A stretch of DNA of 64,000 nt, taken from Archivesica marissinica (lineage: Eukaryota; Mollusca; Bivalvia; Venerida; Vesicomyidae). The notes beneath the pieces are model-generated. The model did not search any database. It was not told the DNA's origin and saw only the letters and a list, made by a program, of their open reading frames with translations. Numbering within the stretch: position 1 is the first letter of the stretch; the number at the start of each line of letters is the position of its first letter. The translations under genes were made by a program, and so were the position numbers. This document shows, in pieces, positions 13,394 through 24,094 of this stretch. Where the stretch lies: positions 4,339,840 to 4,403,839 of the forward strand of contig CM026404.1 of the NCBI GenBank assembly GCA_014843695.1, in the 5' to 3' direction.

Positions 13394-13638
13394 TTAACCT
13401 ATTGATTCTGGATACCATTCAAACAGTATTTGCAAAGAACATAGAGCCAGATCAGCCGCCATGGAACATTCCGTCTGATCAGGCTCTATGCTGTTTGCTA
13501 TTCAGATGAGTGTGCTAAGACACTTGGCTATGTAGCAAACAACATAGATCCTGATCAGCACGCAGCGTCACACTGTGGCTGATCTGGATCTATGTTGTTT
13601 GCAAAAGCCTTTAAATGTATCCAGAATGAAATGGGTTG
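13394..13638. mobile_element. TTAA-type hairpin MITE, GATTCTGGATACC ends
   Basis: Left end ttaacctattgattctgg, right end tatccagaatgaaatgggtt; the ends are mutual inverted repeats. The interior has gatcaggctctatgctgttt and gatctggatctatgttgttt hairpins. A full, better-preserved copy is at 29111-29358. Confidence 0.65.
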
Positions 13639-14113
13639 ATATACAAATGCTCTAGAGCTCAGTACATTGTTATTTCTGCACCATATTGATTAATAAGCTT
13701 TAAATACCTAAAACTAACTAACGCTTATTTCAATGATATTTACCCCCCAATGGGATTTGAACCTACAGCAGTGAGGGGCAAGTGATTTGAAGTGTACGAC
13801 CATAAGCCACTTGGCCACGGAGACCCCCCACCTTAAAATATAAATTATAATTGTAAACATAATACACATATCGAATATCAATAATATTGTTCAAAATCAC
13901 ATTCTGTGTACATAAATGGACAATAATATTCAATTTGCCAAAATCCATTTACAGCTACTCTAAACAATGTCCTTGATGGAAACCCGATTCTTAAACATAT
14001 ATATACACACGATTGTATCACTTAACAACTTACAGATTCTCAAACATATATATATATATACACACGATTGTATCACTTAACAACTTAAGAGATTCTCAAA
14101 CATATATATATAT
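13573..14113 (+). repeat. Duplicated segment (copy 1)
   Basis: From tggatctatgttgtttgcaa to the AT-rich array start, this segment reappears at about 15925-16440 with few differences, including the embedded SINE fragment (13752-13830 and 16091-16172). This is a local segmental duplication about 2.35 kb apart. Confidence 0.8.
13752..13830 (-). mobile_element. tRNA-head SINE fragment, family E
   Basis: gggatttgaacctacagcag and cttggccacggagacc form a minus-strand tRNA-like head. Related fragments are at 16091-16172 and 55488-55560. Confidence 0.5.
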
Positions 14114-14114
14114 A

Positions 14115-14342
14115 TACCGTATACCCCCATTTAAACGCCCCCGGGTGCGATGCAATTTGCGACAAATTATATGCAAAGTATGTCTAGGACTCCTTTAAAC
14201 GCCCCCCTTTCTTCATACCTCTTGACATCGACACAGACCACTGTGTTTCTAGCAGTACAGACTATGATAGCAGAGGGCACTGAGGTAAGAATTAATTTAT
14301 TTTGCTTCAAAATGGGGGGGGGGGGGACATTTATTAGGGCCA
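14115..14342. mobile_element. MITE with TACCGTATACCCCC end
   Basis: The left end taccgtatacccccattt and the inside (catcgacacagaccactgtg; tgcttcaaaatgggggg) match the complete copy at 39412-39649 in the same gene. The right inverted end is not clear here. Confidence 0.6.
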
Positions 14343-14367
14343 CAGATTAAACCACAGTTACTACAGG

Positions 14368-14601
14368 TAAGGCCATAATAAAATAAATCCTAGATTTTCA
14401 TCCAAATTTTTTTGAAAATGGGGGGGTGAAATTTTATTTTTTATTTTATATTTTCAGGATATCGATATTTATGCTGATAAAATGGTGTTTTGACAAGATT
14501 TTTTTTTTTTTTTTCAAATAGTAATAAAAAAAATCGGGGCGGGCCCTAAAAACGGGGGCGGGCGGGGATGAAAATCTAGGAAATATTTTATTATGGCCTA
14601 A
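14368..14601. mobile_element. MITE with AGGCCATAATAAAA ends
   Basis: The ends taaggccataataaaataaa and aatattttattatggccta are inverted repeats, continuing into tcctagattttcatcc. The interior holds G-rich and T-rich runs. A related end occurs at about 63719. Confidence 0.65.
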
Positions 14602-14923
14602 TATATAGAATACAACTTTGATACTTCACAAACGTAGATCGTAATTTATGAATAATCTCTGTATATCACACTAAGATCAACATATAATCTAGAGATTAAC
14701 TCCAAATAAGAAGATATAAGCATTAAGTAACACTGGGATTATTTCTTTCATGCAGATATACATGTATTAATCTTGTAATGGGACTACAGTAGATCATAAT
14801 GGAGCTATATACGTACATATAATCACATGTTTTACTGAGGTATGCGAATAATTACAAAGGAGGCAAGATAGGCCTGTAATTTACACCTATATAACAAATA
14901 ACGAGATTCCAAAGCAGTTACTG

Positions 14924-15013
14924 GTCTATACAAATTTATTTTAGCTTGATTGTGAAACAAGTTCTTACAACATTAGTACCGGGTAAGCTGCTCACGAGAC
15001 CTCATTCCTTATT
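14924..15013 (-). mobile_element. Fragment of SINE family B (3' part)
   Basis: tatacaaatttattttagct followed by tgattgtgaaacaagttctt and gagacctcattcctt is the reverse complement of the 3' end of the family B SINEs at 35243 and 35660. Confidence 0.55.
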
Positions 15014-15030
15014 AAATCCATCGCAACAAG

Positions 15031-15272
15031 TTAACCCATTCAACACCAAGTAACTGACATGGACTGGTGCATCATATTTTTAGACCAATTAATTAATAAG
15101 AAAATTACATTTGGAACAGTTCATTTATCAAAATGGGTAATTTTTCTCTAAAAATAGCAATTTTACTGGCAAAAAGTGCAGATCCTGATGAGATGGCTCA
15201 TCACGAGCCGGCTCATCTGGATCTACACTTTTTGTTAGCCTATTTAGAGGTCTGTGGTGTTGAAAGGGTTAA
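15031..15272. mobile_element. TTAA-flanked MITE, piggyBac-like ends (copy 1 of 4)
   Basis: Starts TTAA-CCCATTCAACACC, ends GGTGTTGAAAGGG-TTAA. The centre is a strong palindrome (gctcatcacgagccggctca). Other copies are at 25137, 28849 and 36290. TTAA target plus CCC-initial ends are the piggyBac signature. Confidence 0.75.
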
Positions 15273-15289
15273 TTGTTGTGCGAAATTAT

Positions 15290-15770
15290 CTCCTGCTAAT
15301 CACGACTCCCAAGTCGCTTTTGCAAACAGTATAGATCCTGATCAGACGGTACAGAATATGCAAACTTATCAGGCTCTATGCTGTTTGCTATTCGGATAGT
15401 GGAGCTAAAACACTTGGCTGAATAGCAAACAGCATAGATCCTGATCAGACGGTACAGAATATGCAAACTTATCAGGTTCTATGCTGTTTGCTATTCGGAT
15501 AGTGAAGCTAAAACACTTGGCTGAATAGCAAACAGCATAGATCCTGATCAGACGGTACAGAATGTGCAAACTTATCAGGCTCTATGCTGTTTGCTATTCG
15601 GATAGTGGAGCTAAAACACTTGGCTGAATAGCAAACAACATAGATCCTGATCAGACGGTTCAGAATGTGCAAACTTATCAGGCGCTATGCTGTTTGCTAT
15701 TCGGATAGTGAAGCTAAAACACTTGGCTGAATAGCAAACAGCATAGATCCTGATCAGCTATGTTGTTGTA
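15290..15770 (+). repeat. ~103-bp tandem array of hairpin-element monomers
   Basis: Four to five units start gcaaacagcatagatcctga at 15321, 15425, 15528, 15631 and 15734. Each contains gatcagacggtacagaatgt and ctatgctgtttgctattcgg, giving a stem-loop per unit. Two more units lie at 16726-16930 beyond a duplicated block. Confidence 0.85.
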
Positions 15771-15825
15771 TGATTCTTCCAATTGATTCAACTTTTTAAG
15801 GGTAAACTATTCATCTTAACACCAT

Positions 15826-15895
15826 GAAAGTAAATTTATTTATTTTACAATGATTGCGAAACAAGCTTTAACAACTTATATTAACCACTCTCGTT
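15826..15895 (-). mobile_element. Fragment of SINE family A (3' part)
   Basis: acaatgattgcgaaacaagc followed by tttaacaacttatattaacc matches, in reverse, the tail of the SINEs at 19596 and 47627. Confidence 0.45.
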
Positions 15896-15924
15896 GGAGC
15901 AGATGAAAGGCTAAATGTGGTCAT

Positions 15925-16440
15925 ATAGGATCTATGTTGTTTGCAAAAGCCTTTAAATGTATCCAGAATGAAATGGGTTAATATCCAAATGCTCTAGAGC
16001 TCAGTACATTGTATTTCTGCACCATATTGATTGATAAGCATTAAATACCTAAAACTAACTAACGCTTATTTCAATGATATTTACCCCCCAATGGGATTTG
16101 AACCTACAGCAGTGAGGGGCAAGTGATTTGAAGTGTACGACCTTAAACCACTTGGCCACGGAGACCCCCCGCCTTAAAATATAAATTATAATTGTAAACA
16201 TAATACACATATCGAATATCAATAATATTGTTCAAAATCACATTCTGTGTACATAAATGGACAATAATATTCAATTTGCCAAAATCCATTTACAGCTACT
16301 CTAAACAATGTCCTTGATGGAAACCCGATTCTTAAACATATATATACACAGATTGTATCACTTAACAACTTACAGATTCTCAAACATATATATATATATA
16401 TACACACGATTGTATCACTTAACAACTTACAGATTCTCAA
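15925..16440 (+). repeat. Duplicated segment (copy 2)
   Basis: Second copy of 13573-14113, again containing the family E SINE fragment (16091-16172) and ending in the AT-rich array. Confidence 0.8.
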
Positions 16441-16722
16441 ACATATATATATATATACACAAGATTGTATCACTTAACAACTTACAGATTCTCAAACATA
16501 TATATATATATATACACAGATTGTATCACTTAACAACTTACAGATTCTCAAACATATATATATATATACACACGATTGTATCACTTAACAACTTACAGAT
16601 TCTCAAACATATATATATATATACACAAGATTGTATCACTTAACAACTTACAGATTCTCAAACATATATATATATATATACACACGATTGTATCACTTAA
16701 CAACTTACAGATTCTCAAACAT
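16326..16722 (+). repeat. ~57-bp AT-rich tandem array
   Basis: Seven units of cacttaacaacttacagatt, ctcaaacatatatatatata and cacgattgtat. The same unit is present two to three times at 13997-14113 in the first copy of the duplication, so the array has expanded in the second copy. Confidence 0.9.
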
Positions 16723-16725
16723 AAT

Positions 16726-16930
16726 GTGCAAACTTATCAGGCGCTATGCTGTTTGCTATTCGGATAGTGAAGCTAAAACACTTGGCTGAATAGCAAACAG
16801 CATAGATCCTGATCAGACGGTACAGAACGTGCAAACTTATCAGGCGCTATGCTGTTTGCTATTCGGATATTGGAGATAAAACACTTGGCTGAATAGCAAA
16901 CAACATAGATCCTGATCAGCTATGTTGTTG
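16726..16930 (+). repeat. Two further ~103-bp hairpin monomers
   Basis: The same monomer as at 15290-15770, followed by the same exit sequence (gatcagctatgttgttgcat, then attcttccaattgattcaac) seen at 15752-15800. Confidence 0.8.
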
Positions 16931-16964
16931 CATGATTCTTCCAATTGATTCAACTTTTTAAGGC

Positions 16965-17147
16965 AGTTATGAAAGGCAGATGAAAGGCTAAATGTGGTTA
17001 TACATGTGGGAGGAGACCATAGTACCCAGAGAAAACACACCTCTCCAATTCAGGGTGATGACCCTATCATTTCACATACTTGCCAGACCGAGGATCGAAC
17101 CTGGGTTGCATTGGTGAGAAGCGAGTATGCTAACCACTGCACTAACA
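16965..17147 (-). mobile_element. SINE family A, minus orientation
   Basis: ggatcgaacctgggttgcat followed by tggtgagaagcgagtatgct and aaccactgcactaacac is a reversed tRNA-like head. The left part (gtgggaggagaccatagtac) corresponds to the SINE body. Confidence 0.6.
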
Positions 17148-17339
17148 CTATGAATTAACACATGTGAATCTATACTGACAAGATGATATATATTATGTGA
17201 ATGAAACATTAATAGCTGCTATTAGATTGATCTCCCTCTGTTCCAGATAACTCCTAATTATAAATGCTGTCTGTTACGGACCAATACCAATTACCAATAC
17301 GAACATTGTTGCATATTGCTGTCTCTCTTCTCCCTCAAC

Positions 17340-17515
17340 CATGTGTGGCATCTGTGGTCCAGTGGTAGAGCTGGTAGAGTCGGATTTGGAAACGATCGGT
17401 CCCGGGTTCGATACTCGGTCAGGCCACGTATGTAGTGTCATTTGTCCCCGCAAGGGGTTTGACATTAATGGAACATACATACTATCTCGGCTGGAAAACC
17501 ACATATATTCAATAA
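17340..17515 (+). mobile_element. tRNA-headed SINE with LINE-like 3' tail
   Basis: The head has pol III box A- and B-like sequences (tggtccagtggtagagctgg and gggttcgatactcgg). The 3' part contains gtccccgcaaggggtttgac followed by attaatgg. This is nearly the same as the 3' stem of the LINE at 63361-63396, suggesting the SINE borrows that LINE's 3' recognition sequence. Confidence 0.65.
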
Positions 17516-18284
17516 TTATTGATCACTTCACAATTGTTCAGAACTTTGCAATTTACTCGGATAAGAAACAACTAATGATATGAGAATATTTGTTTGTTTC
17601 AATGAATTATCGAATTATATTTCACTGAAAGATTTATTGAAAGTATTATTATTTATAGCGCCAATCGTGATAATAGCTTTCTATGTTCATGAGTTAAACA
17701 TAATTCGCTCATTCACTTAAACAGATTTTATTTTTATTTTCAACTGTAAAGGGTTTTTAGGATAGAAAAATGATGCAACCGTGCGCTAATTGGCACGGAA
17801 AACTCGTGCTTAGATGACAATAAATGACATAAAAAACGACAAACATGACGTCACTGACAGCACGTGTCCGAAAACCTTCGCGTTGGCAGCATTTCAACAT
17901 GAAGCGGCTAGGTACCACACATGCAAACCAGTGAGAAATAAAATGTGTTATTCCATTCCTTTCAAATAACACATTTTATTCCACTGATAAATTTCTATAT
18001 TTTATCAGAAAAAGCTGCTCACTTACAAGATTACTCTGGTATGACCAAGCCATTTTAACATCCATCTTTTATAACTCTACAGCACTGTGTACAATCAAAC
18101 ACTACAAAATTGAATTAATTCCATGTTTAGAATATTGGCCGGGATACAAACTGCTAATGGTTTAACATTATTGCTGTCACTATTTTTATCAATAGTTTCA
18201 CTCTGTGTATATAAGCGGTTAGTACCGGTATTTATGTACATTTGTTTGATGTGAAGGTACAAATGTATGAACAACAGCATTAAC
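17516..18284. other. Intron sequence without recognised features
   Basis: Contains one short inverted repeat (ataacacattttattccact near 17967 against agtgagaaataaaatgtgtt near 17930) but no ORF or known repeat. Confidence 0.5.
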
Positions 18285-19425
18285 AGTCCACAACTATGTT
18301 TTATACAGTCCACAACTATATGTATACTACAGTCCACAACTATATGTTTTATACAGTCCACAACTATATGTATTATACAGTCCACAACTATATGTATACT
18401 ACAGTCCACACCTATATGTATTATACAGTCCACAATTATATGTATTATACAGTCCACAATTATATGTATTATACAGTCCACAACTATATGTATACTACAG
18501 TCCACAACTATATGTATTATACAGTCCACAACTATATGTATACTACAGTCCACAACTATATGTATTATACAGTCCACAACTATATGTATTGTACAGTCCA
18601 CAACTATATGTATACTACATTCCACAACTATATGTATTATACAGTCCACAACTATATGTATTATACAGTCCACAACTATATGTATTATACAGTCCACAAC
18701 TATATGTATTATACAGTCCACAACTATATGTATACTACAGTCCACAACTATATGTATACTACAGTCCACAACTATATGTATTATACAGTCCACACTATAT
18801 GTATTATACAGTCCACAACTATATGTATTATACAGTCCACAACTATATGTATTATACAGTCCACAACTATATGTATTATACAGTCCACAACTATATGTAT
18901 ACTACAGTCCACACCTATATGTATATACAGTCCACAATTATATGTATTATACAGTCCACAATTATATGTATTATACAGTCCACAACTATATGTATACTAC
19001 AGTCCACAACTATATGTATACTACATTCCACAACTATAGTCAGTCCACAACTATATGTATTATACAGTCCACAACTATATGTATTATACAGTCCACAACT
19101 ATATGTATTATACAGTCCACAACTATATGTATACTACAGTCCACAACTATATGTATACTACAGTCCACAACTATATGTATTATACAGTCCACAACTATAT
19201 GTATTATACAGTCCACAACTATATGTATTATACAGTCCACAACTATATGTATTATACAGTCCACAACTATATGTATACTACAGTCCACAACTATATGTAT
19301 ACTACAGTCCACAACTATATGTATACTACAGTCCACAACTATATGTATACTACAGTCCACAACTATATGTATTATACAGTCCACAACTATATGTATTATA
19401 CAGTCCACAACTATATGTATCTACT
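18285..19425 (+). repeat. 24-bp tandem repeat (cagtccacaactatatgtat...)
   Basis: About 47 units of cagtccacaactatatgtat followed by tata or acta. Since 24 is a multiple of three, three plus-strand frames and a minus-strand frame stay open for up to 395 codons. The peptides are trivial repeats and I do not call them genes. Confidence 0.95.
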
Positions 19426-19595
19426 TGAAACTCTCTCAGCCATATGATATATAAATTAATCCAATATGACTATGCATTTTATAATCTGTGAAAGGATTAA
19501 AAGTCTGTATATGTTACAACATGTACAAGTACAGGTGTTAGCTGAAAGACAAAACTACAAAACAAGTCTTCAATACATATTTTCCTACAATATTT

Positions 19596-19850
19596 GGCTG
19601 TCCGATTAGTGCAGTGGTTAGCGTGCACGCTTCTCACCACTGCAACCCGGGTTCGATCCTTAGACCGGGAAGTATGTCAGATGGTACGCTGGTTACCAAA
19701 TCGGACAGGTGGGTTTTTTACGGGTACTCCGGTTTCCTACCACACAAATAACCACATTTACACTTTCATCCGCGCCAACGAGAGTGATTAATGTAAGTTG
19801 TTAGAACTTGCTTCGCAATTGTTGTAAAGTAAATAAAGATTAAACATTTT
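19596..19850 (+). mobile_element. SINE family A, full length
   Basis: The head gtccgattagtgcagtggtt plus gggttcgatcc gives A- and B-box-like motifs. The body has gggtactccggtttcctacc and atccgcgccaacgagagtga. It ends with an A-rich tail (gtaaagtaaataaagattaa). Confidence 0.75.
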
Positions 19851-19874
19851 TTGATGTTCTATATTAATTGTAGT

Positions 19875-20100
19875 GTACATTAGTTTATACAAATTTATTT
19901 TAGCTCGATTGTGAAACAAGGTCTTTCAACTTATATTAATCACTCTCGAGATCTCATTCCTGATGGAATCCATCGCCATGAGAGAGAGAGAAGAGGCAAC
20001 AAGGAATTTAAGTGCCTTGCCTAAGGGCACAATCGTAACGGCTACAGCGGGGCTCGAACTCCGGGCCTTTCGCACCTGACTATCACCACTTCCTATGTAG
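19875..20100 (-). mobile_element. SINE family B, minus orientation
   Basis: Reverse complement of the element at 35660-35893: tcgagatctcattcctgatg, gagagagagaagaggcaaca, cctaagggcacaatcgtaac, ggggctcgaactccgggcct. Confidence 0.7.
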
Positions 20101-20354
20101 TGTACATTGTCCGACCTGGGACAGCCCACTTTGTTTGATAATAAATGTTGGCTATACAATTTAATGATATTACATGCATTTCAAAGGAAGCATTTCATAC
20201 AGGTTTAATCATTTCTATACAAATTCAAAGCAATTATTTTCAATTGTGGTTTATTCATCTGCAGATTTTTAAATAGTTGTTGTTGGGAAACCAAGCAGCA
20301 AAACTATTTTACCCGTTCAATAAAATGTTCGACGGGCTCTATGTACATAATATA

Positions 20355-20950
20355 CAGGGCTAATTCTAGGTCAGAATATTTGGGAGAAGTGAGAAAAGCG
20401 CATGGTTACGTCCTTAAATGGCAGGGATCATTCTAGAGGGCAATGTGGGCGAAATAGTCGCCCTAGGGACCCTGACTTCGCCCTCTGGGGGCCCCACTTC
20501 TCCCTTTTTTGTTTTTTTACGATTTTCAAACAAATCTTTGTCTAGTAAGATACACTGGCCCATTATAAAGCACTCCTTCTATTCAAATGTTGTATTTAAT
20601 GGTTGTACTGTGCATTTTAACCCTATTTTGGAGAAGTATATTAAAGAACACACTTTAAGGAAGCGATCACACGCTTTCTCACTTCTCCCAAAAATTCTGA
20701 CCTAGAATGAACCCTGAATGGTCTTATTTAATAAATGACAGCAAAATAGGGTTAAAATACATAGTATGACATTAATTAAATACAACAGAATAGAATGAGT
20801 GTTTTATAATAGGTCAGTGATTCTTGTTACTGGACACAATTTTGTATGAAAATTTTAAAAAACAAAATAATTATCTTAAATTATTATTTTTAAGGAGAAG
20901 TGGGGTACCCCAGGGGGCGATTGTCAGACCCAAGTCGCCCTCTAGAACAT
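20355..20950. mobile_element. hAT-like MITE with a self-nested copy
   Basis: The outer copy begins cagggctaattctagg (20355) and ends gtcgccctctagaacatgtc (about 20950). A second, better-preserved copy of the same family (20422-20716) is inserted in it, flanked on both sides by aatgg. Confidence 0.55.
20422..20716. mobile_element. hAT-like MITE (inner copy)
   Basis: Starts cagggatcattctagagg and ends cctagaatgaaccctg; internal gcgatcacacgctttctcac. The ends are near-perfect inverted repeats (CAGGGxTCATTCTA). Confidence 0.65.
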
Positions 20951-21544
20951 GTCAATAGCTGTAAACCCCCAGCAATATTCAGCTGCTGTCCACTACCCCT
21001 ATAAAACATATTGCATTTAAGTATATGCTTGACAGAGTGAGACAATTAGATTTATACCAATGAGAGATAATATTTTAATACAAGTATTGACTAATATGCA
21101 ATGAATAACATCCTCTATCACACCTGGGGGAGGGTAACTCGCTGCCCCCTAGGGTGATTGATGGTTCACCGAAATAAAAATATTACTTTTATGCTTTCTA
21201 ACAAAATAATCATGTACAATTTTTGTTTATTTTTTGGATGCATAAATAATTACTGAAAACCTACTACTATGGCCAAATTTCCAGTTGAAGGTCACTGCAT
21301 GGTAGGGTGGGGCCATACTGTGGGTGTAGACAATTAGTCCTCAGATGTTTATGCAAAGTTTCAAAGCAATAACTTTGGATGTGTCAAATATTTCGGAAAA
21401 CAACACCATTATTTTGCCAAATTCAAGCTCTGCGAAAGTGACTCTTTGGGATGGCATCCAATTTAGTTATAGGCTGGCAATATTGTAGGAAAAGTGACCG
21501 CTATGTCTCGCTTTCCACAAAAGTTTGTTTGTTTGTTATTATGT

Positions 21545-21806
21545 TATATATTTTGGGTTTTACGCCTGCATCAGCACCATTTCGGGCTATATCGCCGGCG
21601 GGCAGTTTACCTAACAACACCTTTCCTGGGCAGGCTCCAGCGGTTAACCAGTACTTGGGTGCACCAATCTCCGTAAGAAACTGCCAACTTTTTCATATAA
21701 ATGAGACACGGCCTGAGCGGGGCTCGAACCCGTGACCATCAGTGATGATAGGTTACAGTGGTATATAAGTCAGCGACCGTAACCACTCGACCACGGAGGC
21801 GGACCT
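21545..21806 (-). mobile_element. SINE family D, minus orientation
   Basis: The right end ggggctcgaacccgtgacca with accactcgaccacggagg is a reversed tRNA-like head. The body has gggctatatcgccggcgggc, tttcctgggcaggctccagc and gtgcaccaatctccgtaaga. Confidence 0.7.
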
Positions 21807-21814
21807 TGTTTGTT

Positions 21815-21935
21815 TGGGTTTTACGCCGTCATCAGCACCATTTTGGGCTATATCGCCGACGGGCAGTTTTCTTTTCCTGGGCAGGCTCCAGTGGTTAACA
21901 AGTATTTGGTGCACCAACCCCCGTAAGAAACTTTT
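21815..21935 (-). mobile_element. SINE family D, body only
   Basis: Second, head-less copy of the body next to the full one: ttttacgccgtcatcagcac, gggctatatcgccgacgggc, gtgcaccaacccccgtaaga. Confidence 0.6.
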
Positions 21936-22039
21936 CACTAAAGTGGGCATGTCAAAAACTCTACAAGTATAAAATGGAACATGGCGACATCAATTACAAA
22001 TCAAAGGCGCACGAGTGTCGTTATGTTATATTATGTTAT

Positions 22040-22292
22040 TTTATATTTCGGGTTTTACGCCTGCATCAGCACCATTTCGGGCTATATCGCCGGCGGGCAG
22101 TTTACTTAACAACACCTTTCCTGGGCAGGCTCCAACGGTTAACCAGTACTTGGGTGCACCAACCTCCGTAAGAAACTTTTTCATATAAATGAGACACGAC
22201 CTGAGCGGGGCTCGAACCCGTGATCATCAGTGATGCTAGGTTACAGTGGTATACAAGTCAGCGACCGTAACCACTCAACCACGGAGGCGGTC
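22040..22292 (-). mobile_element. SINE family D, minus orientation
   Basis: Full copy with head ggggctcgaacccgtgatca and accactcaaccacggagg. Confidence 0.7.
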
Positions 22293-22487
22293 TATCCACG
22301 AGTGTCGTACAATTGTGGAACCCATCCCTGGTCAAAAATATTCCTATTATATACATGTACTCTATCTTACAATACAATGCTATCATCTCCATTTTAGGTA
22401 TCGAGGTACAAAAGTAGGTTGTTTCAACTGATACACTCTGCCTGTGTCCCTGCCCTCAACACCATGGGCGACTTTCTATAAGAATAC

Positions 22488-22735
22488 TAAGGTTGAAGTG
22501 CTTATCACCAATGCAATCCCGGATCGATCCTCGGACTGGGAAGTATGTGAGATGGTACGGTGGTCGTCGTCAGATCAAACAGGTGGGTTTTCCCCGGGTA
22601 TTCCGGTTTCCTCAAACATGATTGACCACATTGTTATATGCTTCATCCACGCCAACAAGAATTATTAATATAAGTTAAATTGTTATAAGCTTCTTTTACA
22701 ATCATTGTAAAATAATCTTAATTTATCTACATTTA
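22488..22735 (+). mobile_element. SINE family A, diverged copy
   Basis: caatcccggatcgatcctcg (B-box region), ccccgggtattccggtttcc and catccacgccaacaagaatt. The extreme 5' end is lost. Confidence 0.6.
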
Positions 22736-22789
22736 AATAAATGTGGCAGGTTAGTTAAGACAGGTATTCTTACTGTTAGATTACTAATG

Positions 22790-23492
22790 AACTCGGCTAG
22801 GGCCACCCCAGCATGAACTCTGCTAGGGCCGCCCCAGCATGTACTCGGCTAGGGCCACCCCAGCATGAACTCTGCTAGGGCCGCACCAGCATGTACTCTG
22901 CTAGGGCCACCCCAGCATGAACTCTGCTAGGGCCGCCCCAGCATGTACTCGGCTAGGGCCACCCCAGCATGTACTCGGCTAGGGCCACCCCAGCATGTAC
23001 TCGGCTAGGGCCACCCCAGCATGTACTCTGCTAGGGCCACCCCAGCATGTACTCGGCTAGGGCCACCCCAGCATGTACTCGGCTAGGGCCACCCCAGCAT
23101 GTACTCGGCTAGGGCCACCCCAGCATGAACTCGGCTAGGGCCGCCCCAGCATGAACTCGGCTAGGGCCGCCCCAGTATGAACTCGGCTAGGGCCGCCCCA
23201 GCATAAACTGGGCTAGGGCTGCCCCAGCATGAACTCGGCTAGGGCTGCCCCAGTATGAACCCGGCTAGGGCCACCCCAGCATGAACTCGGCTAGGGCCAA
23301 ACCCAGCATGAACTCGGCTAGGGCCACCCCAGCATGAACTCGGCTAGGGCCAAACCCAGCATGAACTTGGCTAGGGCCACCCCAGCATGAACTCAGCTAG
23401 GGCCACCCCAGCATGAACTCGGCTAGGGCCACCCCAGCATGAACTCGGCTAGGGCCGTCCCAGCATGAACTCGGCTAGGGCCGACCCAGTTT
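22790..23492 (+). repeat. 26-bp tandem repeat (ctcggctagggccacccc...)
   Basis: About 27 units of atgaactcggctagggccac followed by cccagc. Variants are ggccgc, tctgct and ggccaaa; the last adds a base in a few units. Confidence 0.93.
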
Positions 23493-23662
23493 TAAACAGA
23501 TACATACCACACATATTTTAAGATACCATGATCTGGTTTTAACATAGTAATAAATGGTGGGCAACTTGAGATTGATAAATGATAACCATTCTAATTTGGA
23601 CAATCGACAAACATGTACTTTAGTATAGTAAAAATAACATGAATAAGGAATTCGTTGAAATT

Positions 23663-23884
23663 CTGGATCTACCCGTGGGACACAGCTAGTGTCCATTGAC
23701 ATGTGAGCTCACCCTCCCTCCTCCCTGAAATACATGGATCGGTAGCTGAAACATGCATAAGATCTTATATATACTGGATCTACCCGTGGGACACAGCTAG
23801 TGTCCATTGACATGCGAGCTTACCCTCCCTCCTCGCTCAAATACATGGATCGGTAGCTGAAACATGCATAAGATTGGTATACAT
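23663..23884 (+). repeat. 111-bp direct duplication
   Basis: Two copies begin ctggatctacccgtgggaca at 23663 and 23774 and run to catgcataagat, with a few substitutions. The second abuts the candidate cassette exon region. Confidence 0.8.
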
Positions 23885-23968
23885 ACCGTACTTGCGTTTC
23901 TTGGACAAACATAATGTACCCAAGTCTAATTGCTGATCAGTATAACTTTCCTCACATTCTGTACTCAC

Positions 23969-24094
23969 CTTTAGAAATATGTTTGCTTTATTTCCTTTCA
24001 CAATATTGTTGTTTTCCTCTTCAATATCCATAACTTTTACCATATTTTTTGGAACATCCGTGAATAAATCAATAATAAATTCTCCAGAAAGCTT
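23969..24094 (-). CDS. Possible cassette exon within the CEP170-like gene
   Basis: A 126-nt (42-codon) minus-strand segment is bounded by a strong donor (AAG|GTGAGT below 23969) and a weak acceptor (gacag|AAG above 24094). It starts and ends in phase 0, so it could be included between the flanking exons (38587-39347 and 13110-13233) without changing frame. The peptide begins KLSGEFIIDLFTDVPKNMVK. FIIDLF...VPKN faintly resembles the FVIEFFDEDTPRK segment of CEP170 proteins, but in those that segment comes before the TYTIE block, so the order is wrong. The acceptor has no good pyrimidine tract and a stop codon lies three codons upstream. The flanking exons join perfectly without it. It could be a chance open frame. 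Confidence 0.25.

Noticed and set aside
14115..14342. Small plus-strand gene (66 codons) near 14150
   Set aside because: It lies in a MITE whose complete copy at 39412-39649 shows the same sequence as non-coding element DNA.
16219..16767. ORFs of 84-111 codons in the AT-rich array
   Set aside because: Low-complexity IYIYI peptides from (AT)n and a repeated ~57-bp unit.
18095..19454. Long ORFs on both strands (up to 395 codons) in the 24-bp array
   Set aside because: The period is a multiple of three and units lack stops in several frames; the peptides are pure octapeptide repeats and frames overlap on both strands.
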